A DNA stretch of 14,427 bases from an uncultured Cellvibrio sp. (lineage in GTDB: Bacteria; Pseudomonadota; Gammaproteobacteria; Pseudomonadales; Cellvibrionaceae). Position numbers and translations under genes: made by a program. Location: contig CAMLML010000099.1 of assembly GCA_946481095.1 (NCBI GenBank), forward strand, positions 1 through 14,427, read 5' to 3'. Below the pieces are notes generated by a model. The model was not told where the DNA came from and did not search any database. It worked only from the letters and a program-made list of their open reading frames with translations. Shown piece by piece: positions 8,692 through 14,427 of this stretch. Within the stretch, counting starts at the first letter, position 1. Each line of letters begins with the position of its first letter.

Positions 8692-9288
8692 TTAAATCCA
8701 GCCTTTTTGTCGTGCGATTCTCGCTGCATCTACACGATTGGCGGCGTTGAGTTTGGCGATTGCTTCAGAGAGATAATTACGCACGGTACCTTCAGATAAA
8801 TGCAAGGTTGTGGCAATTTCAGCCGTTGTTTTACCCTCCGATGCCAGCCGCAATGAACGCCTTTCCTTGTCATTCAGTGGATCTGTTTCCCCCAATGCCA
8901 TCATTGCCAGTTCACCATCGATAACGCGTTTGCCTTCCCGAATGCGATAAATTGCATGAATCAATTCTTCTGAAGGTGAATCTTTCAGCAAGAATCCGCT
9001 GACGCCCATATCAATGGCACGGCGAATGTAACCTGCGCGACCAAAGGTAGTAATGATGATAGTTTTGGTTGGAATTTTATGCTGTAAAACCCATTGCGCC
9101 AGCTCAAGTCCTGAACGCCCCGGCATTTCAATATCGGTGAGTAAAATATCGAAGGTGTGTTGTTTTAATAGCGATAATGCTTTGTCGCCATCTTCCGCCT
9201 GAGTGACATGGAATCCATTTTCCATGCTTAACAAAGCGGCGAGTGCACCACGCACCATAGCTTGATCTTCGGCGAGTAATATTTTCAT
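8692..9288 (-). CDS. NarL/DesR-type response regulator
   Basis: A 198-residue DNA-binding response regulator. The receiver domain (1-120) has the acidic pair E7/D8, the phospho-acceptor D52 in LLTDIEMPG, T80 and K102 in LLKDSPSEEL. The C-terminal LuxR-type helix-turn-helix (about 135-198) contains TAEIATTLHLSEGTVRNYL. IEMPG, TTF..AGYIRRAI, KDSPSEEL and the ending RQKGW are characteristic of the DesR branch. B. subtilis DesR controls a lipid desaturase in response to membrane fluidity; no desaturase is in this window, so the target here is open. The ATG overlaps the stop of the sensor kinase by 4 nt (ATGA), so they form one operon. The gene ends 120 nt before yjcH with no clear terminator between. 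Confidence 0.93.
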   Translation of the reverse strand: MKILLAEDQAMVRGALAALLSMENGFHVTQAEDGDKALSLLKQHTFDILLTDIEMPGRSGLELAQWVLQHKIPTKTIIITTFGRAGYIRRAIDMGVSGFLLKDSPSEELIHAIYRIREGKRVIDGELAMMALGETDPLNDKERRSLRLASEGKTTAEIATTLHLSEGTVRNYLSEAIAKLNAANRVDAARIARQKGWI

Positions 9289-10394
9289 TGTGTTACCTGG
9301 ATTAATTCGGATTTGGGCAAACGTATGTCAAAACGGCAGCCGCCGGAGATATCAATTAATAATTCACCTGCTATGGCGGCCAGTCGTTCCTGAATACCTT
9401 GCAATCCATTGCCCTGTTCTATCTGTTTGACTTTGCCATTGTCCTGAACACAGATGTTGATATTTTTTTCGTCATTCACAAAATGAATTTCACAATGTGA
9501 TGCATTGCTATGGCGTAATAAATTGGTTGTGAGTTCGGTTAGCGCAAGAATAACGGCCGTTTCCGCACGCGGTGATAAATTGGGAATTTCCCCTCGTAAA
9601 TTGACAATAAACCCTTGTTGTCTGAGTTTGTCGCAAAGGTCGATCACTTCACCGGGAAGTCCACGATGTTTATATCCAGACACAGTTTGTCTGACCAAAC
9701 TTAAACTGTTGCGTGCTATCTGGTGTAAATCACGAATGTGTTCTTTGGCTTCAGCATTTTTTTCTTGCAATAAGAGTTTTTCTGCCAGTTCTGCTTTCAG
9801 CGCGATGCTTGATAGTGTGTGCCCCAGAATATCATGCAGATCCCGCGCAATTCTTTCGCGCTCGGCAATCACCGCAAGTTGCTGGATTTCCTGACTGCTT
9901 TTGAGACTTTGGATTCTGTTTTCTTCACGGAATTTTTCCATGTAACCCACAATACTGGTGGTTACCAAACCCATCAGTGCTGGTAGTCCGAAAAATTGAA
10001 AGGGATAGTTGTCGTATAAATAAAATTGGAACAATAAAATGATCGTCACATAACCACAGAGAAGAATGAGCAGGGTGCGTGTGGAATAGGTGAATCCAAT
10101 CAGTACACCCAAAAATGAAAAGAAGGTGCTGGAGCCAACAGTGAGCGGGGAGATGCTAACGGCAATCAGGGTAATCAGGCTAATCGGAATCCAACCCTTG
10201 GAGCGGGGTATTTTGAATGCCCACATGTAGAGAGCGATGAATGTAACGTAGGCCAGCAATTGGATTGCAATTTCCAACGGGGAATATTGCACGTAGTACA
10301 TGGGTATAAAGTAATAAACACTGAAGACCAACCAGACCCAGCTGCGGGATCTATAGGGGTCAACACATTTTGCGGGAGTCTTTAAATCGTGCAT
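9285..10394 (-). CDS. DesK-type sensor histidine kinase
   Basis: A 369-residue membrane histidine kinase. Five or six transmembrane helices fill residues 19-150, with almost no periplasmic loop, so it probably senses the membrane or an intramembrane signal. The HisKA_3 dimerisation domain has the phospho-acceptor H187 in ERERIARDLHDILGHTLS. The ATPase domain has the N box with N291 (ALTELTTNLLRHSNASH), DNG at 318-320 and the glycine box GNGLQGIQERL (328-338). This layout is that of DesK. It passes phosphate to the overlapping response regulator. The ATG at 10394 has only a short GAG as ribosome binding site. The tandem repeat at 10450-10463 upstream may be an autoregulatory site. Confidence 0.92.
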   Translation of the reverse strand: MHDLKTPAKCVDPYRSRSWVWLVFSVYYFIPMYYVQYSPLEIAIQLLAYVTFIALYMWAFKIPRSKGWIPISLITLIAVSISPLTVGSSTFFSFLGVLIGFTYSTRTLLILLCGYVTIILLFQFYLYDNYPFQFFGLPALMGLVTTSIVGYMEKFREENRIQSLKSSQEIQQLAVIAERERIARDLHDILGHTLSSIALKAELAEKLLLQEKNAEAKEHIRDLHQIARNSLSLVRQTVSGYKHRGLPGEVIDLCDKLRQQGFIVNLRGEIPNLSPRAETAVILALTELTTNLLRHSNASHCEIHFVNDEKNINICVQDNGKVKQIEQGNGLQGIQERLAAIAGELLIDISGGCRFDIRLPKSELIQVTQ

Positions 10395-10449
10395 GGCTCG
10401 GTGTCAGACGTAATCAAGGTGATGCCAACATACCCCTAACCCCGATCTT

Positions 10450-10463
10450 TTCACAATTCACAA
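10450..10463. repeat. tandem 7-bp repeat upstream of the sensor kinase gene
   Basis: TTCACAA occurs twice in direct succession, 56 nt before the kinase start codon; on the gene's strand this reads TTGTGAA twice. Closely spaced direct repeats are common binding sites for NarL/LuxR-type regulators, so autoregulation by the response regulator is plausible. On the minus strand TTGTGA also forms a weak -35 with TATGTT 18 nt downstream. Confidence 0.35.
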
Positions 10464-10494
10464 AAGTAATTTCTTTAATCCATTTGTCTTATGG

Positions 10495-10573
10495 TATATT
10501 TGACTAGCTGCTATGCAGTGTGTAGATCACATAGTTCTCCCTGACTTCGGGCGCCTGACCAGCGCCCTTTTTT
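10495..10573 (+). ncRNA. candidate small RNA, + strand
   Basis: No + strand gene lies here, yet a promoter-like and a terminator-like element face each other. An extended -10, TGGTATATT, ends at 10500, giving a start near 10507. A 5-bp hairpin follows (CTATG 10511-10515 with CATAG 10530-10534), then an apparently unpaired TTCTCCCTGACTTC segment (10535-10548). That segment carries a CUCCCU anti-Shine-Dalgarno-like core. A rho-independent terminator closes it. The RNA would be about 67 nt. No good -35 was found and I recognise no RNA family. The hairpin could instead serve the end of the receptor mRNA on the minus strand. Confidence 0.4.
10549..10573 (+). terminator. rho-independent terminator facing +
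   Basis: The stem GGGCGC (10549-10554) pairs with GCGCCC (10562-10567) around a 7-nt loop, followed by six T (10568-10573). On the minus strand, where the upstream receptor gene ends at 10586, the U-run would precede the stem as A's and none follows. So the signal points to + strand transcription. Confidence 0.7.
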
Positions 10574-10585
10574 ATGTCGGATTGA

Positions 10586-13500
10586 TTATAAATTGATCTG
10601 GAAATTGACAAATAATTCGCGACCAACATAGTCGTAACCGCTGTACAGGGGGGAGTTTCCGACACGTTGGAAAATCGAGGATGTCGCTGAAATTTCCGGA
10701 GGTGTTTCGTTGGTCAAATTGCGTACACCGAAGGTTGTTTTCCAGCTATCAGTCTGATAACTCAGGGAAATTCGGTGTTCAAAATAATCGGGTACGTCCA
10801 GATCGCGAATACTGGTTTCAGGATTTTCATTCACTTCTTTATAGCCGCTCATGCTGCTGATCCATTCAACCCCATAACTAAGTTTCCAGTTATCCAACTT
10901 ATAACCAATACCGGCTGTGGCTCCATACTTGGGTTTATTCAAACTGCCATTAAGTTCTTTCAGGGGATCACCTTCAAAGAGCTGCTGTTCTTGTGCGTAG
11001 TAACGAGTCAGGGTGAGATCCGTCAGGAAGGTTCCAATAGGCAGCTCCTGATCGAATGCTAAATCAATGTCTATGCCGCGTGAAATATCAGTTGAGATAT
11101 TGGTATAAGCATTTTTGACAGTCAGTCGCCTGGTGACGGGATCGCGGGAAACCAGACGGCAATAACCGCCATCGGTTTGAAAATCCCGATCATCATAACA
11201 ACGAGGCAAGATTTGAGTTGTGCCTGCTTTATCAACCCCATTTGATATTTCAATATCAAAATAATCAACTGTCAGAACCATATTGGTCGAGTCACTAATT
11301 TCAGGATCCAATATGATCCCGTAAGTGAAGTTTTTAGAGGTTTCTGCAATTAATCCTGTTTCTGCTCCACCTTGGCTCAATACGCGAATTGTGCTGGTTG
11401 CAGAAAAACCAGGCAACAAACCTTCGGAGCTACAGTTAGCTACCCGGAATTCGTTCGGATGTACACCGTAATTGTTGCATGGGTCATTAGCGGCGGCTGA
11501 AAAACTACTGGTTGTTCCTTGGAATTGTTCAAAAAGTGCTGGTGCACGGAATGAAGTTCCCTGGGACGCTCGAAATGAAATCCAATTATTGGGGGCGTAG
11601 ATAAAACCTAATTTGTAAGTTTCATCTGACCCATAAGAATCATAATTGGTATAACGAAGCGATGTGTTGACGGAAAGTTTTTCGGCAAAGGGGCGGTCAC
11701 TCAAAATCGGTAATTCGATTTCAGTGTAAACTTCAGAGACATTATCTTTCCCCGCAGTGATGACAGCACTGGAACCATCTACATTACCTCGAATGCTATT
11801 TTCATCAGGAATATCGTTGATTTGAGATCTACGATGCTCTAGGCCAAACGCTGCTTGAACTTCACCAGCAGGTAAAGTAAACAAGGGACCTTTTGCAATC
11901 AAACTATGCACAGCTTCATAAAATTTGGTTTCTCCTTCAGTATTTTGAAAAATGTAATCTCTAAAGTCTTGTGGCAAGTTACCACCAACAGTTTCGGCTG
12001 TAAGCCTTGGATAAGGGATGCATTTTTCAGCGGGACGGGTGAGGTTGATATTACAAGTCAATCCATCACGTACCAATGAAGGGCCAACATAGGATGTGGC
12101 GGTTACGGCATTGCTGGCATAGGTTAGCTTGTCGATCAAAAACGCATAGGATTGATATGTGGCTTTGGATTTTGAATAACTCAAATAGGCATCGTATTGC
12201 CAGTCAGGTAAAAAAGCCAGATCGCCTCTGATACCTATTGTGGGTTTGTAAAAGTCAACTTCTTGTGAACTGGAATCAGCGCCAAAACCAATAAAGGCTC
12301 TTACGCCAACCCTTACACCTTCGGTAGTTGGTTGTGCTGCACTGAAATTACCAAATGCCAGATTGGATGGTATGAGAGGGCTGCCTCGCCGGTAGTCCAA
12401 TGTCAACTGACGATAAACTGTTTGGCTCGATTGGCGTTTGGATGCCAGCATTTCGGCGTAGACTTCCGCATCACCCAGGTCGTATCGACCTTCCAGAAAA
12501 CCAACGTAGTTTTTTACGGGTGATATCAGACTCCTCTTCAGCATATCCTCATCAAAGGTATCACGGACATTGGTGTTATTGGAGAATCCGCCCACACCTT
12601 CGTAACCAATCAGTCCAGTGGTGATGCTCGCATTTGGGCGAAACCGGTCAAACTGTGTACCTGTTGAACCCAGTGCTCCCACTACTGGTGATGTGAGTCC
12701 AAGGGATGCATAGTTGGTTGAATTAATTTCCTGAGTACCTATGGTATTGATGGTGAGGCCATTGGAGCCTGTACCTGTAATGGGGTAACACTTGGGCTTG
12801 CCGGTTTCGGGATCGATGAAATCCAGTGATGCACCGGTTGTCGGATTGCGCAGCATGTGCATATTGCAAAGAGTCCAGTCACGATCGGCCAGCGTCAGGT
12901 TTTTGCGCTCATAAAAATCGAATGATCCTGATAATTGGAAGCTCTCTTCTTTTACTCCGCCGGAGAGAGAAAATCTGGCCTGCTCACCTGCACCTTCTGT
13001 CGGATCGTTGAATTCGCCCTCCAGGGTCACACCGTTAAAGTCTTTTTTTGTCACTACATTAATGACACCGCTTACGGCATCTGATCCATAAATTGATGAT
13101 GCGCCATCACGCAAAATTTCTATACGGTCAATAATGCCGCTGGGTAATACGTTTAAATCAGCCGATCCCACTGCGCCACGTGTACCTGACGGGGAAACAC
13201 GCCGTCCGTTGATCAAAACCAGAGTACGGGTTGCACCCAAACCACGCAACGAAACAGTATTTGCACCAGGGCCGCCCTCTGTGGAAAAGCCCGCATAAGC
13301 ATTGTTTATTTGTTCTGCGCCAGCTGTCACCCCTATTCCCTGTAACAAATCTGTGGTGGAGTTCAGCCCGGCTGCGGTAGCCGTTTCACGGTCGATAAGC
13401 TTTGTCGGGAAAATAGTTTTCAGATTGGTTTGAGGAAGCAGTGAGCCAACAATCACCAACTCCTCCACATCTTTGTCGGCTTTTTCTTCAGCATCATCCT

Positions 13501-13597
13501 GCGCAAACGCAGTAGGCGCACAAAAAAGCCCACAAGCTCCCAGCGCAAGCGCAAGTTTTGTACGGATGAATAACCCCGGTTTTGTATGGGTTGGCAT
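10586..13597 (-). CDS. TonB-dependent outer membrane receptor
   Basis: A 1003-residue outer-membrane receptor that would import a large or scarce substrate using TonB/ExbBD energy. A Sec signal peptide ends at A32 (AFA|QDD). A TonB-box-like VEELVIVG is at 44-51. The plug domain covers about 52-190 with LRGLGATRTLVLINGRRVSP (117-136), RIEILRDGASSIYGSDAVSGVINVVTKK and the usual hinge. The rest is the beta barrel, closing with GYDYVGRELFVNFQINL. Cysteine pairs in probable external loops (C244/C270, LTCNI..EKCIP, DPCNN..ANCSS, PRCYDD..GYCRL) may be disulfides. This plug type and length are common among oligosaccharide or peptide receptors, but the substrate is unknown. AAGGAG 8 nt before the ATG is an excellent ribosome binding site. 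A paralogue lies directly upstream. Confidence 0.93.
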   Translation of the reverse strand: MPTHTKPGLFIRTKLALALGACGLFCAPTAFAQDDAEEKADKDVEELVIVGSLLPQTNLKTIFPTKLIDRETATAAGLNSTTDLLQGIGVTAGAEQINNAYAGFSTEGGPGANTVSLRGLGATRTLVLINGRRVSPSGTRGAVGSADLNVLPSGIIDRIEILRDGASSIYGSDAVSGVINVVTKKDFNGVTLEGEFNDPTEGAGEQARFSLSGGVKEESFQLSGSFDFYERKNLTLADRDWTLCNMHMLRNPTTGASLDFIDPETGKPKCYPITGTGSNGLTINTIGTQEINSTNYASLGLTSPVVGALGSTGTQFDRFRPNASITTGLIGYEGVGGFSNNTNVRDTFDEDMLKRSLISPVKNYVGFLEGRYDLGDAEVYAEMLASKRQSSQTVYRQLTLDYRRGSPLIPSNLAFGNFSAAQPTTEGVRVGVRAFIGFGADSSSQEVDFYKPTIGIRGDLAFLPDWQYDAYLSYSKSKATYQSYAFLIDKLTYASNAVTATSYVGPSLVRDGLTCNINLTRPAEKCIPYPRLTAETVGGNLPQDFRDYIFQNTEGETKFYEAVHSLIAKGPLFTLPAGEVQAAFGLEHRRSQINDIPDENSIRGNVDGSSAVITAGKDNVSEVYTEIELPILSDRPFAEKLSVNTSLRYTNYDSYGSDETYKLGFIYAPNNWISFRASQGTSFRAPALFEQFQGTTSSFSAAANDPCNNYGVHPNEFRVANCSSEGLLPGFSATSTIRVLSQGGAETGLIAETSKNFTYGIILDPEISDSTNMVLTVDYFDIEISNGVDKAGTTQILPRCYDDRDFQTDGGYCRLVSRDPVTRRLTVKNAYTNISTDISRGIDIDLAFDQELPIGTFLTDLTLTRYYAQEQQLFEGDPLKELNGSLNKPKYGATAGIGYKLDNWKLSYGVEWISSMSGYKEVNENPETSIRDLDVPDYFEHRISLSYQTDSWKTTFGVRNLTNETPPEISATSSIFQRVGNSPLYSGYDYVGRELFVNFQINL

Positions 13598-13932
13598 AAG
13601 TAACTCCTTGTGTAGATTATTTGTTTGAGTGTGTAAGTGATGTGCTGGAATGCTTCAGCGGAAATTTGTATTTATTAGTAAGTAAATTCTCTGCCTGAGA
13701 AAAATGTTCCTTTTGTGCAAGGGTGCAATTAGAAAGGAAAAACAAACAAGCGAATAGATATTTCTGCGCCAATCGGGTTTTTATTTTTGGTTGTAAAAAA
13801 TAGCCAGAATAAAAATAGACTCAATGCAGACAACAATACATTCCTGATTGGAAAGGGTGTCTGCGTCGTTTTTAGCATGATTGCATGGTTGTCATAATTT
13901 ACAAAGGGCGCGTTACGCACCCTTTGTTGTAT
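13598..13932. other. 335-nt gap between the two receptor genes
   Basis: The gap holds the hairpin after the upstream receptor (13901-13927), a spaced direct repeat GTGCAA-GG-GTGCAA at 13715-13728 about 120 nt before the downstream receptor start, and that gene's strong ribosome binding site. An open frame on the minus strand (ATG 13878 to 13729, 49 codons) would encode a peptide with one hydrophobic stretch, LLSALSLFLFWLFF, but no ribosome binding site precedes it, so I do not call it a gene. No convincing promoter was found, although one is expected here. Confidence 0.5.
13901..13927 (-). terminator. hairpin just after the upstream receptor gene
   Basis: Arms 13901-13912 and 13916-13927 form a 12-bp stem with a 3-nt loop, starting 6 nt after the stop codon of the partial receptor gene. 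On the minus-strand RNA all 12 positions pair, one as G-U; on the + strand that position is a C-A mismatch, which favours minus-strand use. The stem ends in CCCUUUGU but no real U-run follows, so it may terminate weakly or protect the mRNA 3' end. Confidence 0.55.
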
Positions 13933-14427
13933 TTAAAACTCAACCGCGAAGTTTACAAAGAGTTCTCTGCCAACATAATCGTATCCGCTGTACAGAGAGG
14001 AGTTTCCAACACGATTTTCGAATCCGGTTGATATTGCCGGTGGAATTTCGTTAGTTAAATTGCGAACCCCCACGGTCGTTTTCCAGCCATCACCCATATA
14101 GCGAACCGACATTCTGTGTTCAAAATAGCTGGGCACGGAAAGATCAAATTCTTTTGGGTCTGCTTCATAAAATTCATTGCTATCCATACTCGATATCCAT
14201 TCGAGTCCGTAGCTGACTCTCCAATCTGAAAACGTGTAGGAAAGTGTCAGGCTGGCTCCCATATCCGGATTGTCGATAGTGCCATTATTCTCTTGCAGTG
14301 GGTCATCCTTAAAAAGTTTTTCCGCTTGGGAGTTGTACCGGGTCACTATCAAGTCCATAAAAATATAGCCGGGTCCAAAGTCCTGCTGAATCGTCAAGCT
14401 GGCTTCTACCCCTCGGGATATTTGGGT
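13933..14427 (-). CDS. C-terminal part of a second TonB-dependent receptor
   Basis: The frame is open to the right edge of the window, giving the last 164 residues of an outer-membrane receptor. It aligns along its whole length with the end of the neighbouring receptor: TQISRGVEA against TDISRGIDI, LIVTRYNSQAEKLFKDDPLQENNG against LTLTRYYAQEQQLFEGDPLKELNG, shared EWISSM, YFEHR and GVRNLTNE, and nearly identical final residues (YSGYDYVGRELFVNF). It ends with the typical C-terminal Phe needed for barrel insertion. The apparent first codon at 14397 is an internal TTG, not a start. The two genes are tandem paralogues on the same strand. Confidence 0.93.
   Translation of the reverse strand, partial: TQISRGVEASLTIQQDFGPGYIFMDLIVTRYNSQAEKLFKDDPLQENNGTIDNPDMGASLTLSYTFSDWRVSYGLEWISSMDSNEFYEADPKEFDLSVPSYFEHRMSVRYMGDGWKTTVGVRNLTNEIPPAISTGFENRVGNSSLYSGYDYVGRELFVNFAVEF

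Noticed and set aside
9505..9894. Plus-strand frame of 129 codons opposite the histidine kinase gene
   Set aside because: It is antisense to the HisKA_3 and ATPase region, whose protein is strongly conserved; it is Ser/Arg/Cys-rich as shadow frames are.
13729..13878. Open frame of 49 codons on the minus strand with a hydrophobic stretch, a possible small membrane protein
   Set aside because: No ribosome binding site before the ATG, AT-rich sequence where a frame of this size can arise by chance, and its place is where the receptor promoter region is expected.

Overview
The window looks like chromosomal DNA of a moderately AT-rich gammaproteobacterium. A Cellvibrio-like or other Cellvibrionaceae host is my best guess. 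It rests on the CysI/DUF934 pair typical of Pseudomonas relatives, the RluA type, the YjcH-ActP pair and large sugar/oligomer-type TonB-dependent receptors in tandem. No mobile element, CRISPR array, tRNA or rRNA was seen, and both ends cut through genes.

Layout. (1) 3-329: the 3' end of an unrecognised + strand gene, then a strong bidirectional terminator. (2) 406-2557, minus strand: an assimilatory sulfite reductase operon, cysI followed by an overlapping DUF934 gene. (3) 2741-4713, plus strand: a small secreted protein of unknown function, the pseudouridine synthase RluA and a DUF1993 protein, with gaps of 17 and 12 nt. (4) 4803-6479, plus strand: a methyl-accepting chemotaxis protein with a single-Cache sensor. 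Its start codon lies 3 nt after a long hairpin. (5) 6617-8571, minus strand: yjcH-actP, a DUF485 protein and an acetate/Na+ symporter overlapping by 4 nt. (6) 8692-10394, minus strand: a DesK/DesR-type two-component system, also with a 4-nt start/stop overlap, directly upstream of yjcH-actP on the same strand. (7) 10586-14427, minus strand: a complete TonB-dependent receptor preceded by the C-terminal part of a close paralogue that runs off the window.

How the genes may work together. CysI reduces sulfite to sulfide and DUF934 is its usual accessory. RluA modifies tRNA and 23S rRNA. The chemoreceptor and ActP both suit small organic molecules, but nothing proves a shared ligand. The two-component system lies 120 nt upstream of yjcH-actP and shares short motifs with it upstream, so it may control the permease. 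The paralogous receptors probably take up oligomers or siderophores across the outer membrane.

Most of the window is ordinary core metabolism and signalling. The least explained elements are non-coding: the hairpin and repeated half-sites before the chemoreceptor gene, and a possible + strand small RNA with its own terminator at about 10507-10573. The two similar hairpins after the receptor genes and an inverted repeat between the chemoreceptor and actP are also unexplained.
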